In this document: piece by piece, positions 24,088 through 32,798 of the stretch | How the letters are laid out: each line of letters opens with the position of its first letter | How positions within the stretch are numbered: the stretch's first letter is position 1 | Assembly: GCA_964358485.1 (NCBI GenBank) | Contig: CAYHPY010000025.1 | Coordinates: 1-42,758 of the forward strand | Direction: 5' to 3' | Origin: CAYHPY01 sp964358485 | GTDB lineage: Bacteria; Elusimicrobiota; Elusimicrobia; UBA1565; UBA9628 | Length of the DNA stretch: 42,758 nt | Translations under genes and position numbers: made by a program | Notes under the pieces: model-generated | What the model was told of the DNA's origin: nothing | What the model saw: only the letters and a program-made list of their open reading frames with translations | Database searches by the model: none

Positions 24088-25125
24088 TCAGTAGAGGTTG
24101 ACCAGGTCCACCCGCGCCGAAAGGCGCTTGCCGCCCCGAAGATAGACGACCTTGACGGCGTCCCCGGGCTTGTAGCCGTCCAAGGTGTTGTATAGATCGT
24201 CGTAGCTGTTGACGCCCTTGTCATCGACGGCGATGATGATGTCGCCCAGGATCAGCCGTCCGGTTTGGTCCTGGCGGATGCCCCTTAGGCCGGCCCGGTG
24301 AGCGGGCGAGCCGGGGTACGCCTCCCGAATCACCGCGCCCTTGACCTGGCCCAAGAGAGAATACTTCTGCTCCGTGGTCAAAATCGAGACCCCGATCCCC
24401 GGCTGGCTGACCTTCCCGGTTTTGATCAATTGGGGCACGATCCGCTTGACGAAGGTCACCGGCACCGCGAAGCCGATCCCGGCGCTGGCCCCCGATTGGC
24501 TGTAGATCATGGTATTCATCCCGATCAGCCGGCCCTCGGAATCCAACAGCGGCCCGCCCGAATTTCCGGGGTTGATGGCCGCGTCGGTCTGGATCATGTC
24601 GCGAATCGTCACGCCCCCCGCGCCCTGCACCTGCCGGCCCAAGGCGCTGATGATCCCCGTGGTCAAGGTGTTGTCCAGGCCGAAGGGGTTTCCGATGGCG
24701 ATCGTTTTCTGGCCCACGATCAAAGATTCCGACGCCCCCAGCCTGATCGGGATGAGCTTATCGACGGGCCCGGTCACCTTCAGGACCGCGATGTCCTTGC
24801 GCGGCTCGGCTCCCACGAAACGGGCCGCGAGCTCGGTGTGGTCCTTGAGGGTGACCATGAAGCGGTCTCCCCCCGCCACGACGTGGTAATTGGTCACGAT
24901 GTAGCCCGACCGATCCCAGATGAAGCCCGAGCCGCTTCCCTGGGGAATGGCGAACTCGTCCATGTAGAAATTGCGCTCGACGGAGATATTGGTGACGAAC
25001 ACGACCGAAGGGGAGGCCTCCCTAAAGACCTTGATCGTGTTTTCCTCGTCCGCAAGCAAGGCGGGGGCCGGAGCCGCCGCGGACAGGAGGACCGCCAACA
25101 GGCCCGCGCCGAATGATCTTTTCAT
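24088..25125 (-). CDS. HtrA/DegP-type serine protease with one PDZ domain
   Basis: 345 residues with a Sec signal peptide (FGAGLLAVLLSAAAPAPALLA). Trypsin-like triad H81 (TNYHVVAGG), D111 (KDIAVLKV) and S189 (NPGNSGGPLL) is intact. A single C-terminal PDZ domain spans about 240-345 (GAVIREAYPGSPAHRAGLRG, ILGDIIIAVDDKGVNS). One PDZ makes it more like DegS or the HhoA/HtrA group than two-PDZ DegP. It degrades misfolded periplasmic proteins. ATG at 25123-25125 lies four bases after the Tricorn stop, so it is the last gene of the protease unit; the longer upstream frame overlaps Tricorn and is rejected because it hides the signal peptide. Confidence 0.92.
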   Translation of the reverse strand: MKRSFGAGLLAVLLSAAAPAPALLADEENTIKVFREASPSVVFVTNISVERNFYMDEFAIPQGSGSGFIWDRSGYIVTNYHVVAGGDRFMVTLKDHTELAARFVGAEPRKDIAVLKVTGPVDKLIPIRLGASESLIVGQKTIAIGNPFGLDNTLTTGIISALGRQVQGAGGVTIRDMIQTDAAINPGNSGGPLLDSEGRLIGMNTMIYSQSGASAGIGFAVPVTFVKRIVPQLIKTGKVSQPGIGVSILTTEQKYSLLGQVKGAVIREAYPGSPAHRAGLRGIRQDQTGRLILGDIIIAVDDKGVNSYDDLYNTLDGYKPGDAVKVVYLRGGKRLSARVDLVNLY

Positions 25126-25129
25126 GTTT

Positions 25130-28100
25130 TCAGGGAAGGGTCGGCCGACGCTCGAGATGGGAGGAAAAAACCGGGAACTTCGGCCGGTGGGCTTTGAGAA
25201 GCTTCTTAATCTCGCCCAGGGCGCGCTCCAACTGGAGGTCCTTGGCCGCGGCATGATCCTGGGGCCGCAGGACCACTTCGATGTCGGGCTTGGCCCCGAA
25301 GTTCTCAATTCCAAAGCCCTCATCCTCGAACCAAAAGGGAAATTCGGGCTGGGTGGTCACGCCGCCGTCCGCCAGCGGAAAGCGCGGATGAATCCCGATC
25401 ACCCCGCCCCAGGTCCGGGTGCCCACCAAGGGCCCGAGCTTGAGGCGCTTGAACGCGTGGGAGAACACGTCGCCGTCGGAACCGGCCGACTCGTTGGTCA
25501 ATGCCACCATGGGCCCGGCCGGCGCGTCGATGGGATAAGACCGGGTCCCGTCGGAGCGGCTCAAAGTGTAGGCCAGGCGCTTTCGCGCCAACTTTTCGAG
25601 GATCAACTCCGAGACGTGCCCGCCCCCGTTGTAGCGGACGTCGATGATGAGCCCCTCGCGCTCGACTTCCGTGAGAAAAGCCCGGTGGAATTCCGCGTAA
25701 CCCACGGGACCCATGTCCGGAATGTGCACGTAGCCGCACCGCCCCCCGGTGGCCGCCCGCACCGCGGCGCGGTTTCGTTCCACCCATTGACGGTAACGGC
25801 CCGCAGTCTCCGAGGACAGGCACCGAACGGTAACGACCCGGGGCTTGTCCTTGCCGGAGACGATGGAAACCTCCACCTGGGTCCCGGCCCGGTTGACCAG
25901 AAGGCTTTCAGGCGGCGCCTTGGGTCCCAGCGGCCGCCCCCCGATCGAAAGCAGGACGTCGCCCTCTTTGATCCCGAGGCCCGGGGCGTTGAGCGGGGAA
26001 TCCTGGTTCCGCTCCCAACTGTCGGCCCGCACGATGGAGGCGATTTTCCAGCCCTTCAAAGCCGGCTCGTAAACGAAATCGGCTCCCAGGAAACCCTGGA
26101 GATAGACGGGGTATCGTCGGTAATCCCCCCCGAAAACGTAGGCGTGGGAAGTGCCGAGCTCCCCCTGCATTTCCGCGATCAGGTCGGTCAATTCCCAACG
26201 GGAAGCGACTTTATCCAGCAACGCCGCGTAGCGCCGGTAGACGGCCTTCCAATCGAAGGACGCGCGCTCCGGGGACCAGAACAAATCCCTTTGAAGCCGC
26301 CAAGCGTCGGAATAGATTTGGCGCCATTCCGACGGGGGGTCCACGCCCAACTGCGCGCGGTCTAAATCCAGGCGGCCGGACTTGCGGCCGGGGCCATCCC
26401 CGTCCCGAGTGAGGTCCACCTTTTCTCCGGCCTTATTGACCCGGACCGAGCGCCCGACCTGGATCCCCATCGCCGTCCCATCGGAGGACAGGTCGAAAAA
26501 GGTGATCCCTTTGATGACGGTTTCCCGGGACAAATCGTTGAAGGAATAGGATTCCAAAAGACCCTTGGCCGCGGGCTCGCCGGGGAACCAATTCCGGTGC
26601 CGGCTTCCCTCGATGGGAAGGGAGGAGAACAGAACTTTATCCTTGAGCCCCGCGATTTGGAAATACCGGCCTTCCGGCACGGGAAACGCCAGGACCCGGT
26701 CGGAGATCCCATCCAAATCCACCTGGAGGCCTTTGGGCTTTTCCTCTTTAGCTTTGTCCTTTTTGTCCTTATCCACCTTGGCCGCCGCCGATTCGGATTC
26801 CTTGAAGGGACGGGGAACCGGGATGAACGGAGACGGGAGATCCTTCCTCAAGGTGACCAGATACGGCCGGACGCCCCGGGGAAATCCCAGGTCGAAATGC
26901 ATGCTGTCGTAGACGGGATCGAAGTCCCGGTAGGAGAGAAAATACAGGAATTTCCCGTCGGGATCGAACGCCGGGGAAACGTCCATCAGCACCGGCCGCG
27001 TGACGGCATGCGTTTTCCCGCTCTCGCCGTCCCAAAGCTTGATCGTCGCGGTTTTTGGGGACTCCCGCAGAGAATAGGCCACCCAGCGTCCGTCGGGCGA
27101 CCAGCAGGCCCCCATCACCGTCCCATGCTCGCTCCGGTCCACGCGCTGAAGCTTGCCGTCGGCCAGGTCCACGACCAAAAGCTCGTTGCGGTGATTGGAG
27201 ATGAGCGCCTGATCCTTGACCGGAGAAACCGTCAAATCGTGGGCCCGACCCAGGTCCAGGCCCTCCAGGCGCCGGACCGGCGCCCCGTCTTCGGAGGCCG
27301 AATGAACCTCCAGAGCTTCCTCGCCGCCCGCGTCGGAGAGCGCCACGAGGCGCTTGCCGTCGGAAAGCCACCGAGGCAGGCGGTAGCGGACCCCGTCGGC
27401 CGTCCCGCGCTGGACCGCCGCCCCTTCCCAGAGGCCCATGGTGAACAGTCGCCCTCGCGAGACCAGGGCGATGGATTGCCCCTTGGGGTGAAGCTGCCAG
27501 TCCTCCAAGCCCGAGGAACCGGAGACGAATTTGCGGGAGCGCTCGGTCCGGGGGGAACGCAAGTCGATTTCCACCACGGAGGCGCGTCCGGTCGCCGGAT
27601 CGTAAAGGTGGATTTGGGCGCCGGCTTGAAAAACAATCCGCGCCCCGTCGGTGGCGGGGTTCCGGGCGAAAAACTCCCGGTGGCCGGCGTGGCGTTTAAG
27701 CCCCTTGCCCGAAGGAAGGCAGGAGTAGAGATCCCCATGCCCGTCATGGTCGGACACGAAGTAAATCCGCCCCCCCACCCAGAGCGGAAAGGCGAGGTTT
27801 CCCTTCAACGAAATCAGTTTCCGGAAATGCCCCTTTCCGGAAGGGTCCACCCAAAGTTCCCCCGCCGTGCCCCCTCGATAGCCGCGCCACATCGCGGGCT
27901 CATGGAAGTGCCGCCCGATGACCACGGCGCCCCCGGGACCGAAGGAAATCGCGCTGGCGGGGCCATAGGGAAGCTTGCGGGCCGGGCCGCCGTCGGCGGG
28001 GACCGCGAACAGTTCGGTCCGGGACCAAAACGGCTGGGCCGAATTGGAGGAGAAGACGATTTCCCTGCCTCCCGGCATCCAGCCCAACACCCGGGCGACC

Positions 28101-28369
28101 GCTCCCTGCCAGGTCAGGCGCCGAGGCGCGCCGCCGGCGGCGGGCATGACATAGACCTCGGGGTGCCCTTCGTCCCGGCCCGTGAAGGCCAGCCAAAGCC
28201 CATTCGGAGAGAGCGCCGGATTGCCGGCGCGCGAAAGCCCGCAGGTCAAACGCCGGGCCGTGCCCCCGGAAACCGGGACCGTCCAAAGATCTTCCTCGCT
28301 GACGAAAGCCAGGACGTCCCCTTGGATGCTGGGTTGCTGAAAATAGCCCGGGACCGGTTCCGTTTTCAT
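25130..28369 (-). CDS. Tricorn protease (peptidase S41B)
   Basis: 1079 residues, almost the length of archaeal Tricorn (1071). The N-terminal two-thirds is beta-propeller (WTVPVSGGTARRLT, NPALSPNGLWLAFTGRD, GACWSPDGRWVAYSLRE). A PDZ domain lies at about 780-845 (GLGIKEGDVLLSIGG). The catalytic tetrad is complete: S741/H742 in GTSHAY, S964/D965 in NESAGSDGDVF and E1022 in GIENFGAKPDIEV; RTWGGVIGI is also kept. Tricorn breaks peptides from larger proteases into short fragments. It has no signal peptide, so it is expected in the cytoplasm. A lysine-rich insert (residues about 530-550, KVDKDKKDKAKEEKPK) separates propeller and core. It follows the AAA+ gene by 30 bases. TAAAAT lies eight bases before its ATG, so it may also have its own start. 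Confidence 0.93.
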   Translation of the reverse strand: MKTEPVPGYFQQPSIQGDVLAFVSEEDLWTVPVSGGTARRLTCGLSRAGNPALSPNGLWLAFTGRDEGHPEVYVMPAAGGAPRRLTWQGAVARVLGWMPGGREIVFSSNSAQPFWSRTELFAVPADGGPARKLPYGPASAISFGPGGAVVIGRHFHEPAMWRGYRGGTAGELWVDPSGKGHFRKLISLKGNLAFPLWVGGRIYFVSDHDGHGDLYSCLPSGKGLKRHAGHREFFARNPATDGARIVFQAGAQIHLYDPATGRASVVEIDLRSPRTERSRKFVSGSSGLEDWQLHPKGQSIALVSRGRLFTMGLWEGAAVQRGTADGVRYRLPRWLSDGKRLVALSDAGGEEALEVHSASEDGAPVRRLEGLDLGRAHDLTVSPVKDQALISNHRNELLVVDLADGKLQRVDRSEHGTVMGACWSPDGRWVAYSLRESPKTATIKLWDGESGKTHAVTRPVLMDVSPAFDPDGKFLYFLSYRDFDPVYDSMHFDLGFPRGVRPYLVTLRKDLPSPFIPVPRPFKESESAAAKVDKDKKDKAKEEKPKGLQVDLDGISDRVLAFPVPEGRYFQIAGLKDKVLFSSLPIEGSRHRNWFPGEPAAKGLLESYSFNDLSRETVIKGITFFDLSSDGTAMGIQVGRSVRVNKAGEKVDLTRDGDGPGRKSGRLDLDRAQLGVDPPSEWRQIYSDAWRLQRDLFWSPERASFDWKAVYRRYAALLDKVASRWELTDLIAEMQGELGTSHAYVFGGDYRRYPVYLQGFLGADFVYEPALKGWKIASIVRADSWERNQDSPLNAPGLGIKEGDVLLSIGGRPLGPKAPPESLLVNRAGTQVEVSIVSGKDKPRVVTVRCLSSETAGRYRQWVERNRAAVRAATGGRCGYVHIPDMGPVGYAEFHRAFLTEVEREGLIIDVRYNGGGHVSELILEKLARKRLAYTLSRSDGTRSYPIDAPAGPMVALTNESAGSDGDVFSHAFKRLKLGPLVGTRTWGGVIGIHPRFPLADGGVTTQPEFPFWFEDEGFGIENFGAKPDIEVVLRPQDHAAAKDLQLERALGEIKKLLKAHRPKFPVFSSHLERRPTLP

Positions 28370-28399
28370 GGGAACCGATTTTAGCAGTTAAACTCTAGG
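28370..28399 (-). promoter_or_regulatory. Possible internal promoter for Tricorn-HtrA
   Basis: TAAAAT (28378-28383, minus strand) lies eight bases before the Tricorn ATG with no ribosome site between. GTTTAA upstream is a weak -35 candidate at short spacing. The same layout precedes other unit-first genes in the window. Confidence 0.35.
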
Positions 28400-31300
28400 T
28401 CAATGAAGGCCGGTCTTGGAAAAGTCCCGGGATTCGGACTTCGCGGGTTCGCCAGGACGGGATAAGACGGGGCGGCGGAAGGCGGCGTTGAAGGCGGCGA
28501 CGAAGCGGGAGATGACCGCGTTGCCCACCAGGACGCCGACCCCGAAGAGGCTGGAGAAGATGAGCACATACCACGCCGCGGCGGGAACGAGTTCGTATCC
28601 CGCGGAGGTGGAATAGAAGAAGCCCACCAGCCCCAGGATCGGGAGAACCCAATACTTCCAAGTCTTCAGATGCAGGGGCTCTCCGGTTTGGTCGGACTTG
28701 CGAGCCTGGCCGATGAAGTCCAGGGCCATCCAGAGGAGGGGCATGCCGAAGAAGATGTAACCATCGGAGAAATTCATTCGGCCGTGCCCGAAGGGGATGA
28801 AGTCAACGACCTTTCCGTTGAGCAGGCCTTCCACCCCGTTGCCCAAGGCGGCGGCGACCAGGCCGGCCGAGAGAATTCCGGCCAAAGCCAGAACCTTGCC
28901 GACGATCGGGTACTTTTTCGGGAGGTCCCCGGCGTAACGCTTTTCGCCGAGCCCCACCGGGAAAGTGAGGATGCTGAGGGCGATGTAGAGGGGCCAGCCC
29001 AAGATGGGATGATTCTTCCGGAACTTCAAAAGATTCTCAAGCGGGGGCTTCTCGGAATGCGCCAGGCTGAGGAAGTAGCCCGCCGCGATCACGTTCAAGG
29101 GAATGGCGGCGGCCATGATCATCAGGCGGCCGGGCTCCAGGAAGTGGTAGACGAAGGGAAGGCCGAGGCTGGCGAAGAGAAACTTGGAACCCCAATCCAA
29201 CAGGAGGAAGAGCACGCTCATGGCCGCGACGCTGGGCAGCCACTTTTTCAAGGAGTGCGAACCCGCCGCCGGAGGCGCCTGGGAATTCGGCAGAAAGCCC
29301 CCATGGGTGCGATAATGGCCCCGAATCAGATAGGCCAGAACGCCCCCCACGGCAAGCACCGCCGGGACGATCCACCAAGCCGGAAGCCAGCCGAGCAGGG
29401 CCGCCAGGCCGGGAACGACTCCCAGCCAGGCCCCGCCGCCCATCGTGGCGCGGAAGGTTCCCGGCCGGTCGGCGCGGATGACGAAATTCTTGCCGTCGTG
29501 GTCGGCCTCGACCTTGTCGCCGGCCTTGATCGTCCCGTTGAGCTCGGCCTCGACCAAAGCGTCCTCCAGATCGTTCTCGACGGCCTGCTTCAAGGGCCGC
29601 GCGCCGTAGGGGACGTTTTCCGGCAAGGTGGCCTGGTCGATGAGGGACTTCTTGGCTTCGGGAGTGAGGGTGACCGTCATCTCCTTGGCCTTGAGGCGGT
29701 CGTTGAGCGCGGCGATCTGGATGTCGAGAATCGCCGTCAGCTGTTCCCGCCCGAGCTCGTTGAAAACGATGACCCGGCGCTTGCCGATGCGGTTGAAAAA
29801 CTCGGGCCGGACGGCGCCCTTGAAGGCGTTGAGGTAGTGGTTTTGGCGGTCTTCCTGGCGCTTGGCGAGCTGTTCCGGGGTGGCGCCGGCGGGCAACGGC
29901 GCCTTGCTGACGCTGCCGCCCTTGTTGGAGGTGAGGATGATGACGGTGTTGGAGAAATCCACGGTGCGGCCCTGGGAGTCGGTGAGGCGGCCGTCCTCGA
30001 CCACCTGAAGAAGAAGGTCCAAAACCTCCGGCGCGGCCTTCTCGATCTCGTCCAAAAGGACCACGCTGTGCGGGTTGCGCCGCACCGGCTCGGTGAGCTG
30101 GCCGGCGTCCTCGTAGCCGACGAAACCGGGGTTGGCTCCGATCAGGCGGCTGACGGCGCTCTTGTCCTGGTACTCGGACATGTCGATGCGGACCATGCTC
30201 TTCTCGGAGCGGAAAAGGTGTCCCGCCAAAACGCGGGCAAGCTCGGTCTTGCCGACCCCGGTGGGGCCCAGGGCCACGAACACCCCGACGGGCTGCTTGG
30301 CTTCCTTGTAACCCAAGCGGCCACGACGGATGGCGCGGACCACGCCGTCCACCGCGCCGTCCTGGCCCACCAACTTCTTCTTGAGTTCGTCCGGGAGGGA
30401 CTTGAGAAGTTCCAGATCGTCGGAGGTGACCTTGCCGGCGGGGATGCCGGTGCGCAAGGCGATCTCAAAGGAGATGTCGTCGGGGGTAACAGCCGGAACG
30501 GCTGATGGAACGGAACCTTCGCCGACGGAATTAACGGCAACGGAACCATCCGACGCCGCCGAGGCTTCGGACGTTTTCAACTCGACCTCGGCGGCGGCAT
30601 CGTCCATCAAATCCAGGGCCGAATCCGGCAAATTCCGGTCGGTGACGTAGCGCGCGCCCATCTCCACGGCGGCCCGAACGGTCTCTTCGGGTATGGAGAC
30701 CTTGTGCTTGGCCTCGTAGCGGGTTTTGGCGCCCAACAAGATCCTAAAGGCCTCGTCCTTGGAGGGAGCCTCGAGCTTGACGGCGTTGAAGCGGCGCGCC
30801 AGGGCGCCGTCTTTTTCGATGGCGCGGAATTCCTGCATGGTGGTCGCGCCGATCACGGAAATTTCGCCGCCGGATAGGGCGTTCTTGAGCGCCTGGGAGG
30901 CGTCGTTGGCCCCCTCGGCTCCGCCCAGGCCCAGCAAGGTGTGGATTTCGTCGATGAATAGGATCGCCTTGCCCTGGGACCGGCGGGCCTCCTCGATGAT
31001 TTTCTGGAGGCGTTCCTCGAACTCGCCGCGGTACTTGGTCCCGGCCACAAGCTTGGTCAAATCCAACTGGATGATGTTCTTGCCCTGAAGTTGGGGCAGT
31101 TTACCCTCCACCAACAGGCGCGCCATGCCCCGCACGATGGCGGTCTTGCCCACGCCTTTCTCGCCGATCACCAGAGGATTGTTCTTCTCCACCCGGAGCA
31201 AGGTTTTGACCATCTGGCGGATCTCTTTTTCCCGGCCGATGAAGGGGGGAAGAATCCCCTCCGCCGCCTGGGCGGTGAGATTGACCCCGTATTCGTTGAG

Positions 31301-32665
31301 GGTCGAGTAGTCCCGGTCGTCCTTGGAAATGAGCGGATAGGGAGACTTGGGGCCCACGCCGGGAACCAGGGCCAATTCTCGCCCGGTCCTGCCGTCGCCG
31401 CCGGGCAGGGCCCTGGCGGAGTCGGCACCCATAAACGAGAAGAAATCCCGGGCGGCTTTCATTCCGGAAACGATTTCGGGGGAGCCCGGTTGGGACCGGT
31501 CGTAGCGGTCGGGATCGAGGCGGCGGAGCAGGTGCGAGGCGTAGGCGGCCGCTTCCTCGGGCATGGGCGAGGGCTCGCCCTCGGAGGTATAGACCGCGGT
31601 CCTCAGCCATTTCTGGACGACGCGGCCCTCAGGGGACTGGTCCGAGTACTCATCCGAGCGCAGGGAAAGGACCGCGGCCAAGTAGGAAAGGGCGGCATTG
31701 TCGCGGAGAACCTCGACGTCCCCCCGGCCCGGGGCTTCCCGGCCGGTTTCCGCCTTCATGCGGACCAGAAGCTCGGCGGAACGGTTCAGAAGATAGAGGG
31801 CTTGCGCGGTTTTGGCGACCCGTTCGGCCGGGGAGTCCATCCGGCTTTCATTCAACAGCTTGAGTCCCCGGGCGGCCTGGCGGTTGATTTCCTTGAAAAC
31901 CACGTTGTCGGAGGTGGCGATGGCGCGCGGTCCCGCCTCGGTGCGCAGCATGATCCCATTGGTGAGGATCGCCAGCCGCCCAGTCCGGGCCAGCCGCTCG
32001 ATGAGCCGCTCCCCGGCGTTCGAATCCGCCCCGATCTCGGTGAAAATCGCGTCCCGGGCCTCCCCGGTCAGAACCTGTCCCGGCTTGACCCGCGCGGCGA
32101 CCTGGCCGACGAATTCGCGAAAGAGCTCATCGCCCGCCTGGGAATCTCCGGGGGTGAGGTCTCCGCCGGGAGCGGAGAGCAGGGAGGGCATCCCGGGAAT
32201 CGGGCCTTGCAGGGCGGAAACCGCCGAGCCCCCGGGCGCGGAGCGGCCCGAGAAGGGAACCGCGGCGCCGTCCCTGGCGCCGTCGGCCGGAAGATCTTTA
32301 TTAAGGAGGGCGGGAGCGGCCTCGGCCGCGGCGGCGGCCTTCAGGAGAATCGTCGCCCCGGGAGCGGGGGCCCGGGATGCCGCCTCGGAGGCCATGGGGC
32401 CGGAAGGAAGCGCCATCGGGGCGGAACCGGAAAGCGAAGGCGCCAAGCCGGCAGGCGCCAAGCCAGAACGAAAGGACCCCAGACCGGAGACGACCGTCAA
32501 CCGGGTCGGCGCGGAGGAGCCGGGCAAGGTCGACGCGCCGGAACGAACGGGGGCGGAGCGGACGACCTGCGCGAAAAGGCGGTAGCTCTCCAGGCCGGGA
32601 GAGCCGGCGACGAGGGAAATCGCGGCCGACAAAGAAATTACGGCCCGGAGGGGGTGGCATGCCAT
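28400..32665 (-). CDS. Clp-type double AAA+ ATPase fused to LspA-like membrane peptidase domain
   Basis: 1421 residues. The N-terminus has a short hydrophobic stretch (AVISLSAAISLVAG) and a low-complexity Ala/Pro/Ser/Gly region to about 175, then a helical domain to about 420 with no Clp-N repeats. AAA+ ring 1: Walker A GEKGVGKT (501-508), Walker B ILFIDEIH (568-575). Ring 2: GPTGVGKT (800-807), VVLLDEIEKA (868-877). The linker is short, so the ClpB middle coiled coil is absent; no [IL]GF ClpP-binding loop is seen after LTSNKGG. One or two membrane helices (1078-1115) follow, then an LspA-like region: LLLDWGSK (1154-1161), ALGN (1273-1276), VVDFI with D1288 and MNFSD with D1301, matching the two catalytic Asp motifs of signal peptidase II. 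It may unfold substrates and cut them in the membrane, as FtsH does with a different peptidase. The fusion is read directly from one frame. Confidence 0.85.
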   Translation of the reverse strand: MACHPLRAVISLSAAISLVAGSPGLESYRLFAQVVRSAPVRSGASTLPGSSAPTRLTVVSGLGSFRSGLAPAGLAPSLSGSAPMALPSGPMASEAASRAPAPGATILLKAAAAAEAAPALLNKDLPADGARDGAAVPFSGRSAPGGSAVSALQGPIPGMPSLLSAPGGDLTPGDSQAGDELFREFVGQVAARVKPGQVLTGEARDAIFTEIGADSNAGERLIERLARTGRLAILTNGIMLRTEAGPRAIATSDNVVFKEINRQAARGLKLLNESRMDSPAERVAKTAQALYLLNRSAELLVRMKAETGREAPGRGDVEVLRDNAALSYLAAVLSLRSDEYSDQSPEGRVVQKWLRTAVYTSEGEPSPMPEEAAAYASHLLRRLDPDRYDRSQPGSPEIVSGMKAARDFFSFMGADSARALPGGDGRTGRELALVPGVGPKSPYPLISKDDRDYSTLNEYGVNLTAQAAEGILPPFIGREKEIRQMVKTLLRVEKNNPLVIGEKGVGKTAIVRGMARLLVEGKLPQLQGKNIIQLDLTKLVAGTKYRGEFEERLQKIIEEARRSQGKAILFIDEIHTLLGLGGAEGANDASQALKNALSGGEISVIGATTMQEFRAIEKDGALARRFNAVKLEAPSKDEAFRILLGAKTRYEAKHKVSIPEETVRAAVEMGARYVTDRNLPDSALDLMDDAAAEVELKTSEASAASDGSVAVNSVGEGSVPSAVPAVTPDDISFEIALRTGIPAGKVTSDDLELLKSLPDELKKKLVGQDGAVDGVVRAIRRGRLGYKEAKQPVGVFVALGPTGVGKTELARVLAGHLFRSEKSMVRIDMSEYQDKSAVSRLIGANPGFVGYEDAGQLTEPVRRNPHSVVLLDEIEKAAPEVLDLLLQVVEDGRLTDSQGRTVDFSNTVIILTSNKGGSVSKAPLPAGATPEQLAKRQEDRQNHYLNAFKGAVRPEFFNRIGKRRVIVFNELGREQLTAILDIQIAALNDRLKAKEMTVTLTPEAKKSLIDQATLPENVPYGARPLKQAVENDLEDALVEAELNGTIKAGDKVEADHDGKNFVIRADRPGTFRATMGGGAWLGVVPGLAALLGWLPAWWIVPAVLAVGGVLAYLIRGHYRTHGGFLPNSQAPPAAGSHSLKKWLPSVAAMSVLFLLLDWGSKFLFASLGLPFVYHFLEPGRLMIMAAAIPLNVIAAGYFLSLAHSEKPPLENLLKFRKNHPILGWPLYIALSILTFPVGLGEKRYAGDLPKKYPIVGKVLALAGILSAGLVAAALGNGVEGLLNGKVVDFIPFGHGRMNFSDGYIFFGMPLLWMALDFIGQARKSDQTGEPLHLKTWKYWVLPILGLVGFFYSTSAGYELVPAAAWYVLIFSSLFGVGVLVGNAVISRFVAAFNAAFRRPVLSRPGEPAKSESRDFSKTGLH

Positions 32666-32798
32666 GGGTAGATCATACCCCCTGCGCTAAAATTCCGGAT
32701 GGGACCTAAAGGAAAAATAAAGAGAAATTAAGGCCCGGGTCTCCCTGGGCCCATGGGCCCAGAGGGGCGGACGGCGAATTGCTATAATCCCTCCTCCC
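32666..32798. promoter_or_regulatory. Divergent promoter region with an 18-bp palindrome
   Basis: Minus strand: TATGAT (32672-32677) six bases before the AAA+-LspA ATG. Plus strand: perfect TATAAT (32783-32788) ten bases before the GTG of the methyltransferase, with no ribosome site. A perfect palindrome CTGGGCCCATGGGCCCAG occupies 32745-32762, centred about 40 bases before the expected plus-strand transcript start, the usual place of a regulator site overlapping -35. An A-rich stretch (32708-32730) lies between. Confidence 0.5.

Noticed and set aside
26597..28384. Plus-strand open frame of 595 codons opposite Tricorn
   Set aside because: It is the complement of a strongly conserved gene with a full catalytic tetrad. 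Its translation is rich in Pro/Arg/Gly with no fold pattern.
28400..32665. Reading the AAA+-LspA protein as an exported periplasmic ATPase because of its signal-like N-terminus
   Set aside because: The hydrophobic stretch is short (about 14 residues) and AAA+ modules need cytoplasmic ATP. LspA has its N-terminus in the cytoplasm, which fits an inner-side ATPase.
28670..32671. Long plus-strand open frames (28670-30505 and 31091-32671) opposite the AAA+-LspA gene
   Set aside because: They mirror conserved AAA+ motifs on the other strand. Long antisense frames are expected in GC-rich DNA with strong third-position bias.
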